Origin: JAEUMY01 sp033764435 | GTDB lineage: Bacteria > Pseudomonadota > Gammaproteobacteria > Burkholderiales > Usitatibacteraceae | DNA: 64,000 nucleotides | Direction of reading: 5' to 3' | NCBI GenBank assembly: GCA_033764435.1 | Contig: JANRIX010000022.1 | Location: 1 to 64,000 of the forward strand | Shown: piece by piece, positions 24,305 to 31,689 of the stretch | Numbering within the stretch: position 1 is the first letter of the stretch | How the letters are laid out: each line of letters opens with the position of its first letter | The notes under the pieces: generated by a model | Told to the model about the DNA's origin: nothing | The model's input: only the letters and a program-made list of their open reading frames with translations | The model's database searches: none | Program-made: the position numbers and the translations under genes

Positions 24305-24997
24305 ATGCGAATATTGTTCAGGGCTCGCTCAGTGCGATCCCTGAATCCCTGCGGGACCGCCTTCGGCGTCCAACCGCAGTCCACCGGACTGCGGTTAGTC
24401 GCTGTGCTGCTGGTTATGGTTGTCTGGAGCGCAGAGTCTGCGCATGCCGATGCCATCCCGAAGTTCCAGCAATTCCTCTCGGGTACTCCCGCCGGATCAG
24501 CCTCGTTCGACCAGAAGGTATTCGAGCGCGGCGACAAACTTATCCAGCAGTCCAAGGGCCAGTTCGTGTTCTCCCGACCGGGAAAATTTCGCTGGACCTA
24601 TGACAAGCCGAAGCAGGTCATCGTGGGCGACGGCGAGAAGGTCTGGATCTACGACGAGGATCTGCAGCAGGTCACCACGCGCAAGCTGGGCAATGCGCTG
24701 TCTTCGACGCCAGCTGCCTTGCTGACCGGTGGCGGTGATGTGGCCAAGCTGTTCACGCTGAAGGAGGAGGGCGCGCGTGACGGCGTTGAATGGCTGGAGG
24801 CCAAGCCTCGGCAGAGCGACACCGGATTCGATCGCATCCGCATCGGCTTTCGCGGTGATGCGCTGGCGGGCATGGAGCTCTTCGATCAGTTCGGCAACCG
24901 CACTGCGCTCACGTTTTCCGCGCTGAAGCGCGGCCCGCAGGATGCTGCCCAGTTCCGCTTCGTGCCACCCAAGGGCGCAGACGTCATTTCAGACTGA
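24305..24997 (+). CDS. lolA: Outer-membrane lipoprotein carrier protein LolA with an enlarged signal peptide
   Basis: A 230-residue periplasmic chaperone that takes lipoproteins from LolCDE and hands them to LolB. The mature part begins near DAIPKFQQFL and contains ASFDQKVFERG and FVFSRPGKFRWTYDKP, typical of LolA. The signal peptide is unusual: residues 4-32 (several Arg, one Cys) come from an 84-bp structured insertion. Without it the N-terminus would read MRIFAVLLVMVVWSA, a textbook signal sequence. The insertion preserves the frame and lengthens only the n-region, so export may persist. It sits between ftsK and a convergent STAS-like gene. Confidence 0.93.
   Translation: MRILFRARSVRSLNPCGTAFGVQPQSTGLRLVAVLLVMVVWSAESAHADAIPKFQQFLSGTPAGSASFDQKVFERGDKLIQQSKGQFVFSRPGKFRWTYDKPKQVIVGDGEKVWIYDEDLQQVTTRKLGNALSSTPAALLTGGGDVAKLFTLKEEGARDGVEWLEAKPRQSDTGFDRIRIGFRGDALAGMELFDQFGNRTALTFSALKRGPQDAAQFRFVPPKGADVISD
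24307..24402 (+). mobile_element. Palindromic element copy B in the lolA signal peptide
   Basis: The 84-bp insertion (24316-24399) splits GCGAATATT from CGC exactly as copy A does. The hairpins are TTCAGGG/CCCTGAA with inner TCGC/GCGA; TCCC/GGGA; CGCC/GGCG; and an 11-bp stem AACCGCAGTCC/GGACTGCGGTT. Compared with copy A, every changed base in the last stem is matched by a compensating change in the other arm. The host gene reads it in sense orientation, as 28 codons without a stop. Confidence 0.87.
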
Positions 24998-25082
24998 TTC
25001 CGGACGAGTCCCTGACCAGTCGCGGACTGATTTGCGTCGGGTCGGCAGACCGTGTGCAGCATTGCGTCGACCACACCGATGG

Positions 25083-25448
25083 TCAGTCGATCAGCGGCAC
25101 ACCCAGCCAAACACATGCATCGGTGACACTGTCGGTGGTGCGCACGGGCGTGCCGCGATTGCTCGCAGCATGCTCCAGCGTCTTGGTGGTCATGAGCGCA
25201 GTCGGCACCAGCACCGCACAGCGAATGGGCACGTCACGCAGATCCGCGAGGTAGGTGGCCAGCGCATGGCGCTCGGCAATGCTCACACCGGCGGCCAGTC
25301 CCCGACCGTCGACCAGGATTTTCATCACGCCTACTTCGTGTGCTGCGGCATAGACTGCCTCCACGCAGCGCCGCCCGTCCGCTTCGGCGAAGGTGCCGGA
25401 GACTGTCACCAGCAGATGGGTAGGCAGAGTCTGGATGGAAAAAATCAT
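25083..25448 (-). CDS. STAS/SpoIIAA-like domain protein
   Basis: A 121-residue protein predicted to have the alternating strand-helix pattern of SpoIIAA/STAS-like proteins (SIQTLPTHLLVTVSGTFAEA, KILVDGRGLAAGVSIAERHA, CAVLVPTALMTTK). No phosphorylatable serine motif is obvious. Such stand-alone domains are mostly uncharacterised. It converges with lolA, leaving 85 bases that hold nothing recognisable. No strong ribosome-binding site is seen before the ATG at 25448. Confidence 0.65.
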   Translation of the reverse strand: MIFSIQTLPTHLLVTVSGTFAEADGRRCVEAVYAAAHEVGVMKILVDGRGLAAGVSIAERHALATYLADLRDVPIRCAVLVPTALMTTKTLEHAASNRGTPVRTTDSVTDACVWLGVPLID

Positions 25449-25704
25449 GGTTTGCGTGGTGGGTGGCGATGCTCACCTCGCTGGGCGGTCAACCGCGAAT
25501 CTGCAGTGCTGCGGGGTGGGGCCGGCCGGGACGCTGAGTTGACCCCCGACAATACGCCAGCATGCGGGGCTGCGTCCATGGACGGCCGCTCTGCCAGAAA
25601 GTTGCGATAGAAAAGTTCAAACACCATGAGTGTGGTCCTGTTCAAGGAATGGGATGAAACCGAAGCGCAGTACTGCAGGATGGGCGCGCTGTCTCTAGCT
25701 GGGA
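25449..25704. other. 256-bp gap with no confident gene
   Basis: The only candidate is a 50-codon plus-strand reading frame at 25627-25779 (start MSVVLFKEWDE), which runs into the end of the next minus-strand gene and has no clear ribosome-binding site. No repeats or terminator were seen. Confidence 0.4.
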
Positions 25705-26211
25705 TCACGCCGCAAATCGTCCGCAAGCCACCTTGGATGGGGTCGTGTCGCGTTCGCCGGAACGGGCGTGTTCGGGCGTAGCCAGGCGCGCGTTCGCGCC
25801 CGCACGTCCGTGGCAGCCATCCTCGATTCGCAGCGACATGAGCTGGCCGTGGTGGACATGGACGACCTGCACTCTGCCGATTTCGCTACCCGTTCGCTCG
25901 GGCAGGATGTGGAGGTCCTGTCGCGACTCTCCGGCAGCAAGCTGCACGATCAGCGTGCCGTCACGCTCGGTAATGCGCGTGGCCGCGGGGTCGAAGGGTG
26001 GCAGCGCTGCCGCCGGAATCGTCAACCGGCCCGAATGTGACGCGGAATGCGACGCGGTCTGCGTGCGGGTCGCAGCATCGGCCGTCGCGTGGGTGCTGGC
26101 CGAATAGCTTGCGCTCGACTGTATGAACAGCAGGCTCATGGACAGGAACGCCAGGCCGATTACGGCCGCCAGCGTTCCGAGCTTGATGGGTGTTTCCTTG
26201 TTGCGTGACAC
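25705..26211 (-). CDS. Hypothetical membrane-anchored protein
   Basis: A 168-residue protein with one N-terminal hydrophobic segment (LGTLAAVIGLAFLSMSLLFI) followed by a Ser/Thr/His-rich linker and a polar domain (RITERDGTLIVQLAAGESRQ). The start is a GTG at 26211 with AAAGG just upstream. The C-terminal 45 residues are low in recognisable structure and could be readthrough beyond a shorter ancestral gene. I assign no function. It lies 30 bases downstream of the TPR gene stop on the same strand and could be the last gene of that operon. Confidence 0.55.
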   Translation of the reverse strand: MSRNKETPIKLGTLAAVIGLAFLSMSLLFIQSSASYSASTHATADAATRTQTASHSASHSGRLTIPAAALPPFDPAATRITERDGTLIVQLAAGESRQDLHILPERTGSEIGRVQVVHVHHGQLMSLRIEDGCHGRAGANARLATPEHARSGERDTTPSKVACGRFAA

Positions 26212-26241
26212 GTGGATACCTTTCGGTCGTTTGCGATGTAA

Positions 26242-27579
26242 TCAGGCGAGGGCGAAATCTGCATAGAAGTGACCCATGCGGTCGGCCGGCTTTTGCGCCA
26301 GGCGCTCGCGGGAAAGCGCGCCCAGGGCAGCGGTGTCGCGGGCCCGGCGCAGCGCCTCCATCTGGGTGAGTGTGATGAGGTCGCGCTGCGCGTGACTCCC
26401 GCCAAACTGGCTGGCGATGGCGCGGACGCGGCCCAGCGTGTCGGCGGCCTGCGAATATTCGCCACGGGCAAACGCCAGCACGCCGCGCACCAGTGGCAAG
26501 GTCACGTCGCGAGCCATGCGCACCGTATCTCGCGGTGCGCCAGTGCCGTTGCTTCCGGCGCCATCGGCGACCAGTCGCTCCATACGTGCCACCAGTCTGT
26601 GCGCGCCATCCATGCGCTCTGCGGCAATGGCGGTGAGCGCGGCATGCCAGGTGTTGAACGCGTAGAAATCATCCGCCTCGTGCGCGGCCCAGGCATCCGC
26701 CAGGGGCTGCCAGCGATTGCCGACATCAATGCCGCGAAGCTGCATGCGCCAGAGCATCGCGGTCGCATCGATCAGTTCCAGGATGATCTTCGAGTCTCCC
26801 GGCCGCACGCGGGTGTCGTACAGCTTGAGCGCTTCCGCAGAATCGCCCTTGTCCAGGTGATACAGCGTCAGGTGCCACCAGTTGTGCACGGCCACCAGAT
26901 TGTCCTGGCTCCAGTCGGGCTCGCGGTCGCGCATCCAGGCGATGCCGGCGTCAATGGCGCCGCGCATCTCGAACACGTGGGCGACAGCGTGATGCGCCCA
27001 AGCATCCCTCGGATTGGCTGCCAGCGCGGCATGTCCCTGATCCAGGGCGCGATCGTATTCGCCGCACTCTTCCAGGCCGAACGCATGCATGCCCAGCACG
27101 GCATGGTGGCCGGGGAGGTCACGCGAATAGGCCTTCAGCACGCCCGCCGGTCGGTCGCGTAGCCGGATCGCGTCGCCGCGATTGAAGTCGTAGAGGTGGG
27201 CGATCTGCAGCGCCACCAGATCGCGAGGATGATCGGCCAGCAGGCGGTCGAAGCGATCCGCGGCATCGGTGAAGGCGCCACAAGCGATGCGGTCGAGCGC
27301 ATCAAGCAGCGCACGTTCGCGATCATTGGCTTGCAGCGTGCGCGCGTGCGTGATGAATGACGCGGCGGCTTCGGCGGCAGGTTGCTCGGTGCCGGAGAGG
27401 TAGAGGGCCGACTTGAGCGCATGTGCCATCACGAACTCGGGCGCTTCGGCCAGCGCCGCCTCGACATGCGACACCGGGTCGCCGTGATAGCTGTTGAACG
27501 CGGCCAGGCTGGCCTCGAAATGGTCCAGGGCGGTGGCATTGGCGCCGGTCACCGGCAGATCTCTATGGTCGCGCATCAT
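26242..27579 (-). CDS. Tetratricopeptide-repeat protein (TTC38-like)
   Basis: A 445-residue helical repeat protein without signal peptide or membrane segment. Repeats such as HHAVLGMHAFGLEECGEYDR and AHHAVAHVFEMRGAIDAGIA resemble bacterial homologues of tetratricopeptide protein 38. The family probably provides a protein scaffold; no catalytic activity is known. It overlaps the preceding hydrolase gene by four bases, so it belongs to the TetR-controlled operon. A palindrome copy encodes EYS in a repeat helix. Confidence 0.82.
   Translation of the reverse strand: MMRDHRDLPVTGANATALDHFEASLAAFNSYHGDPVSHVEAALAEAPEFVMAHALKSALYLSGTEQPAAEAAASFITHARTLQANDRERALLDALDRIACGAFTDAADRFDRLLADHPRDLVALQIAHLYDFNRGDAIRLRDRPAGVLKAYSRDLPGHHAVLGMHAFGLEECGEYDRALDQGHAALAANPRDAWAHHAVAHVFEMRGAIDAGIAWMRDREPDWSQDNLVAVHNWWHLTLYHLDKGDSAEALKLYDTRVRPGDSKIILELIDATAMLWRMQLRGIDVGNRWQPLADAWAAHEADDFYAFNTWHAALTAIAAERMDGAHRLVARMERLVADGAGSNGTGAPRDTVRMARDVTLPLVRGVLAFARGEYSQAADTLGRVRAIASQFGGSHAQRDLITLTQMEALRRARDTAALGALSRERLAQKPADRMGHFYADFALA
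26451..26462. repeat. Iterated palindrome (coding, EYS)
   Basis: Exact copy in the TPR gene, read as (G)EYS(Q) within a repeat helix. Confidence 0.95.
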
Positions 27580-28427
27580 GCGGCCTCCTTCTCAATGAGT
27601 TGGGCACGCCCGGCCTGGCGCGTGCATTCGTGGCAGAACGCCGCCAAGTCGGCGGCAAAACGCTCGGGTTCTTCCCAATGCGGGCTGTGGCCGCAGCCGC
27701 GGTACACGAGCAGTCGCGCATCGGTCAGCATGCGCACGAGCTCCATCTGGTCCGCGTGCGGGCTCACAGCATCGCGGTCACCCCAGGTGATCAGCGTGGG
27801 CACATCCATCTCCCTGGCCGGAGAGGCCGCCAGAAAATCCAGAAAAGCTGCGCGCCAGACATGGCCCGGCACCCGCTTGCTCTCGGCAACCATGGCCTCG
27901 AAGAAGCTGTGCGGCACAGGCTGCGCCACCGTACTCTGCTGGAACTCGCGAATGAACGCCTCATCCGGCGCGTCCGTGAGTGCCATGATGTATGTGCCCA
28001 GCTCTTCGACCGCAGGATTGCCGCGATAGCCGCGCATCGCGCCCACCAGAACCAGGCCGGCGACGCGATGCGGATGGCGCTCGGCCAGATGCTGGGCAAC
28101 AACACTGCCCATCGAATGGCCAACGATGATCGCGCGGCCGACCTGCGCTGCGTCCATGAAGTCGGCCACGTCATCGGCCATGTTTTGCGGTGAATAGCCC
28201 GAGCTCGGCTTGTCGGCCAAGCCATGACCGCGCTGGGTCAGGGCGAGTGCGCGCATCCAGTTGGGCAGGTAGGGCAGCACGCGTTGCCACGAGGGCCAGG
28301 CGTCGGTATAGCCGTGCATGAAAACAACGGGCAGCCCGTCGCGCGGACCACTTTCCACATAGGGCAGGGTGATGCCACTGACCAGGGTCGCGGACTTCAC
28401 GTCCGGCTGATAGCGGGCGGCGCTCAT
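27576..28427 (-). CDS. Alpha/beta-hydrolase
   Basis: A 283-residue alpha/beta-hydrolase-fold enzyme with an HGYTD oxyanion-hole motif, the nucleophile elbow IIVGHSMGSVVAQHLA (Ser), the acid in TLITWGDRDAVSP and the general base in YRGCGHSPHWEEPERF. The substrate is unknown; esters or lactones are typical. It overlaps its upstream neighbour (desaturase-like) and downstream neighbour (TPR) by four bases each, so the three are tightly coupled. Confidence 0.9.
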   Translation of the reverse strand: MSAARYQPDVKSATLVSGITLPYVESGPRDGLPVVFMHGYTDAWPSWQRVLPYLPNWMRALALTQRGHGLADKPSSGYSPQNMADDVADFMDAAQVGRAIIVGHSMGSVVAQHLAERHPHRVAGLVLVGAMRGYRGNPAVEELGTYIMALTDAPDEAFIREFQQSTVAQPVPHSFFEAMVAESKRVPGHVWRAAFLDFLAASPAREMDVPTLITWGDRDAVSPHADQMELVRMLTDARLLVYRGCGHSPHWEEPERFAADLAAFCHECTRQAGRAQLIEKEAA

Positions 28428-29209
28428 GCGGTCCTCCCGGCGCGGTCGGCCTGAAGCAGGTCGCGGGCGATGTCATTGGCAGCCGGCTCGCTCACGTCGC
28501 GACCGAACAGCATGGCACCGACCCGGCTGGAGGCGCCGTCGTGGAAGCCGGCGCGCATGCCTTCAACCGAGCGCGGGTTGTTGAACGTGCCGAACACCAT
28601 GTCCCACAAGGGGAGATCTGCGTAGTTCCACGCGTGCACGCCACGGCCATGATGGATGCAGTGGCTCTCCGGGCGCTGGATGAAATAGCCCAGCCAATGC
28701 GGGGTGCGAATATTCGCGTGCTGAAAGGCGGCATTGAATGCCAGGAACAGGGACGCCCAGGCGCCGGCCTCAGGGGTCAGTCCCAGGAGCGGAAAGAACA
28801 CCAGCACCGAGATGCTGGTGAACGCCAGCGTGTCCAGCGGATGCAGGTAGTACGCGCCGAAGGCATCCACCGATTCCGCGCTGTGATGCATCTGATGGCT
28901 CAGACGGAACAGCGCATCGTACTGATGTGCAGTCCGGTGATACCAGTAGTGGCCGAGTTCGTAGACCAGAACGCCGACAACGGCACCGCCTGCGGTACCC
29001 AGCGCGGCGCCATTGAAGAGGGCAGGGCCATTCAGCCAGGTGCTCCAGAGGAGACCAATCTGCAACGAGAACCAGACAGAGAAGGCAGAGACCAGAAATG
29101 CGCGGATGCGCCAGAACCGGGGACTCTTGTATTGGCGTTCGCGGACCGCGAAGTCCAGCAGCATGAACGCAGGCAGCATGGCCAGTGAGGTGATTTCCAA
29201 CCAGGACAT
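28424..29209 (-). CDS. Sterol desaturase/fatty-acid hydroxylase family membrane enzyme
   Basis: A 261-residue integral membrane di-iron enzyme. The histidine boxes are HYWYHRTAH, HQMHHSAE and HCIHHGRGVH, in the order expected for the family, with four or five hydrophobic segments. The family oxidises lipid acyl chains or sterol-like substrates with O2. It is the first gene of the operon that diverges from a TetR-type regulator, so it is probably induced by a lipid-like signal. A palindrome copy encodes ANIR. Confidence 0.9.
   Translation of the reverse strand: MSWLEITSLAMLPAFMLLDFAVRERQYKSPRFWRIRAFLVSAFSVWFSLQIGLLWSTWLNGPALFNGAALGTAGGAVVGVLVYELGHYWYHRTAHQYDALFRLSHQMHHSAESVDAFGAYYLHPLDTLAFTSISVLVFFPLLGLTPEAGAWASLFLAFNAAFQHANIRTPHWLGYFIQRPESHCIHHGRGVHAWNYADLPLWDMVFGTFNNPRSVEGMRAGFHDGASSRVGAMLFGRDVSEPAANDIARDLLQADRAGRTA
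28706..28717. repeat. Iterated palindrome (coding, ANIR)
   Basis: Exact copy in the desaturase-like gene, read as (H)ANIR(T) between two histidine boxes. Confidence 0.95.
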
Positions 29210-29267
29210 CGTTCTTCCTTTCCAGAATTTCCAGGGGTGTCGTCAGGATCCAGGATCCCCATCGACA

Positions 29268-29283
29268 TACCAACTGGTCGGTA
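29268..29283. promoter_or_regulatory. Putative TetR operator 1
   Basis: TACCAACTGGTCGGTA, an imperfect palindrome about 60 bases upstream of the desaturase-like gene, with half-sites like those of the other two sites in this gap. Confidence 0.6.
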
Positions 29284-29287
29284 GTAT

Positions 29288-29301
29288 ATACCAGATGGTA
29301 T
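29288..29301. promoter_or_regulatory. Putative TetR operator 2
   Basis: ATACCAGATGGTAT, a perfect 6-bp inverted repeat with a two-base centre. ATCTGGTA-like half-sites repeat twice more just downstream. Confidence 0.6.
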
Positions 29302-29394
29302 GTATCTGGTACGCATCTGGTGTCTACTGGATGCAGATTTTTCAAGAACTTATTGAAAAACAGATAATGAACACACATACTGATTAGTATAAAA

Positions 29395-29408
29395 ACCGAC
29401 CGGTTGGT
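29395..29408. promoter_or_regulatory. Putative TetR operator 3
   Basis: ACCGACCGGTTGGT, a near-perfect palindrome within AGTA...TACT, about 85 bases before the tetR-like gene. The rest of the 283-bp divergent gap is AT-rich and probably holds both promoters. Confidence 0.6.
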
Positions 29409-29492
29409 ACTAATTGCTTGATTTTTCAGGCCCTTGATACCGAATGACCTGGCGAATCAACCTTCTGGAGAACTCAGGGAAATGGGCGCACC

Positions 29493-30119
29493 ATGACAAC
29501 TGCAACCCGGGAACTGATACTGGACACAGCGCAGACGCTGGTTCTTTCACGCGGCTTTGCCGCGACGTCGCTGGACCATCTGGTGGAAACCGCCGGCATC
29601 ACCAAAGGCGCGTTCTTCCATTACTTCAAGAGCAAGGCCGATCTCGCCGAGGCACTGGTGGAACGGTTTGCGGCCCAGGACATGAAGCTGCTTTCTGAGA
29701 GCTTTGGTCAGGCCGAACGGATGACCGCGGATCCGCTGCAGCAGGTGTTCATCGTTCTGGGCATCTTTCAGAACTTCTTCGAAAGCCAGGAAGGCACGCC
29801 GAGCGGTTGCCTGTTTGCGTCCTATTGTTATCAGTCGGAACTGCTCACCGAGAAGAACCTGCGCATCATCAATGGCAATTTCGCCCTGTGGCGTGAGGCA
29901 TTCGCCGATCGCTACGAACGCGCCGCGAAGCTCTATCCGGCTGCGCAGGGCGCTGACCTCAAAGGCCTCGCCGACATGGCGACCGTCATGTTCGAAGGCG
30001 CCTTCGTGATGGCCAAGACGCAGCGTGATCCGGCCGTGATGGTGCAGCAGTTGCTGCATTACCGGCGCTATGTGGAGCTGGTGTTTGGCCAGCGGCCCGC
30101 GGCGACGCAGGTGCACTGA
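29493..30119 (+). CDS. TetR-family transcription regulator
   Basis: A 208-residue regulator with the TetR helix-turn-helix (SRGFAATSLDHLVETAGITK, then AFFHYFKSKADLAEALV) at residues 14-55 and a variable ligand domain. It has the layout of AcuR/NemR-like members. It is transcribed away from the desaturase-hydrolase-TPR operon across a gap that carries three related palindromes, so it most likely represses that operon and itself. The inducer is unknown. Confidence 0.92.
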   Translation: MTTATRELILDTAQTLVLSRGFAATSLDHLVETAGITKGAFFHYFKSKADLAEALVERFAAQDMKLLSESFGQAERMTADPLQQVFIVLGIFQNFFESQEGTPSGCLFASYCYQSELLTEKNLRIINGNFALWREAFADRYERAAKLYPAAQGADLKGLADMATVMFEGAFVMAKTQRDPAVMVQQLLHYRRYVELVFGQRPAATQVH

Positions 30120-30199
30120 AGCGGGCATCGCGTGGGCATTTGCCCGGTGGGCGGAACGAAGCCGGGCAATTTTCGAGGCAAGTCCAATACCATGTGCAC

Positions 30200-31534
30200 A
30201 TGAACGACCTGTTCTCGACCTCTCCCGAAACCGCACCCGGCACGGCACTGGCACAACCTCTCGCCGAGCGCCTGCGTCCGACCCGGGTGGAGGATGTCAT
30301 CGGCCAGGACCATTTGCTGGGTGAAGGCAAGCCGCTGGCCCTGGCTATTGCTGCAGGCCGCCCGCATTCCATGATCTTCTGGGGCCCGCCGGGCGTGGGC
30401 AAGACCACCTTGGCGCGACTGATGGCGCGCGCCTTCGATACCGAGTTCATTGCGATTTCCGCCGTGCTGGCCGGGGTGAAGGAGATTCGCGACGCGGTTG
30501 AGCGGGCGAAGATGAGCCGTGACCAGCTGGGCCGGTCGACCATCCTTTTCGTCGATGAGGTGCACCGGTTCAACAAGAGCCAGCAGGATGCGTTTCTTCC
30601 GCACGTGGAGTCCGGTCTCTTCACCTTCATCGGTGCGACGACCGAGAACCCGTCCTTCGAAGTGAACAGCGCCTTGCTGTCGCGCGCGCAGGTATATGTG
30701 ATGAAGAGTCTGGACGCCCCAGCACTGGTGACGTTGGCACAGCGTGGATTCGCCGCCGAAGGCGTGGATGCGAATATTCGCAGTGCCGAACGCATAGCAG
30801 AACTTGCAGACGGTGACGGACGACGCACGCTGAATCTGGTCGAGCAGGTGTCGCAGGCGGCGCGAGTCAAGGGCGTTGCGGTCGATGTAGCCCTGGTCGC
30901 GAGCGTCGTGCAGCGCGCGGCCCGGCGCTTCGACAAGGGCGGCGAAGAGTTCTACAACCAGATCTCGGCGCTGCACAAGAGCGTGCGCGGCTCGGACCCG
31001 GATGCGGCGCTGTACTGGTTCTGCCGCATGCTCGATGGCGGCGCCGACCCGCGCTACCTGGCGCGGCGCATCATCCGCATGGCGAGCGAGGACATTGGCC
31101 TTGCGGATCCGCGCGCACTGGAAATCTGTGTGACCGCTGCAGACGTCTACGAACGCATGGGCTCGCCGGAAGGTGAATTGGCGCTGGCCGAAGCAGTCGT
31201 GTTTCTCGCCGTCGCGGCCAAGTCGAACTCGGTCTACAAGGCCTACAACGCGGTGCGTGCGTTCATCGCCCAGGACGAGTCACGCCCGGTGCCGCTCCAT
31301 ATCCGCAACGCGCCGACCAAGTTGATGAAGGATCTCGATTACGGCAAGGAATATCGCTATGCGCACGACGAGGCGGGCGGCTATGCAGCCGGGGAGAACT
31401 ACTGGCCGGATGGCTTGAAACCGCAACGCTGGTACGAACCCAGCGGCCGTGGTCTCGAAGGCAAGATCGCCGAGAAGCTTGCCGAGCTGCGTGCCCTGGA
31501 TGCAGAATACCGTCAGAAGAAATCGAAATCCTGA
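30200..31534 (+). CDS. rarA: Replication-associated recombination protein A
   Basis: A 444-residue AAA+ ATPase (RarA/MgsA, relative of WRNIP1) that acts at stalled forks with SSB. Motifs are LRPTRVEDVIGQDHLLGEGK, Walker A GPPGVGKTTLARL, Walker B TILFVDEVHRFNKSQQD, sensor 1 GATTENPSF and the C-terminal oligomerisation domain with YWFCRMLDGGADPRYLARR. The ATG at 30200 (MNDLFST) is preferred to an upstream in-frame start at 30140. The palindrome copy encodes ANIR in the lid region. serS follows, a common order in proteobacteria. Confidence 0.96.
   Translation: MNDLFSTSPETAPGTALAQPLAERLRPTRVEDVIGQDHLLGEGKPLALAIAAGRPHSMIFWGPPGVGKTTLARLMARAFDTEFIAISAVLAGVKEIRDAVERAKMSRDQLGRSTILFVDEVHRFNKSQQDAFLPHVESGLFTFIGATTENPSFEVNSALLSRAQVYVMKSLDAPALVTLAQRGFAAEGVDANIRSAERIAELADGDGRRTLNLVEQVSQAARVKGVAVDVALVASVVQRAARRFDKGGEEFYNQISALHKSVRGSDPDAALYWFCRMLDGGADPRYLARRIIRMASEDIGLADPRALEICVTAADVYERMGSPEGELALAEAVVFLAVAAKSNSVYKAYNAVRAFIAQDESRPVPLHIRNAPTKLMKDLDYGKEYRYAHDEAGGYAAGENYWPDGLKPQRWYEPSGRGLEGKIAEKLAELRALDAEYRQKKSKS
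30770..30781. repeat. Iterated palindrome (coding, ANIR)
   Basis: Exact copy in rarA followed by AGTG, part of the extended consensus. Confidence 0.95.
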
Positions 31535-31574
31535 TGAGAACACTGCGCAGCAATCTCCTTCGCTCCTCCGCCTG

Positions 31575-31676
31575 CCTTCGCTCCCGCTAGGCGGGCGCAC
31601 TCATTTAAACTTCCCTGTTTGTTGTCGCTCCCTGGTGGTCGGGAGCCGTGCTTCGGCCTTGGCCGAGTGAACCCAT
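31575..31676 (+). other. Hairpin-rich leader before serS
   Basis: The 155-bp gap between rarA and serS contains three short hairpins: CCGCCT/AGGCGG (31575-31601), GCTCCC/GGGAGC (about 31627-31646) and TCGGCC/GGCCGA (about 31654-31667). It could be a structured serS 5' leader or a rarA terminator region. It matches no riboswitch class I know and is not the 84-bp element. Confidence 0.4.
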
Positions 31677-31689
31677 TTGTGAGAATCCC

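Noticed and set aside
25445..25726. 93-codon minus-strand frame in the gap after the STAS-like gene
   Set aside because: No ribosome site, unusual composition, and overlap with genes on both sides.
31575..31676. serS leader as a fourth copy of the 84-bp element
   Set aside because: It lacks the GAATATT...CGC junctions, the TAGT end and the 11-bp stem; only general hairpin content is shared.
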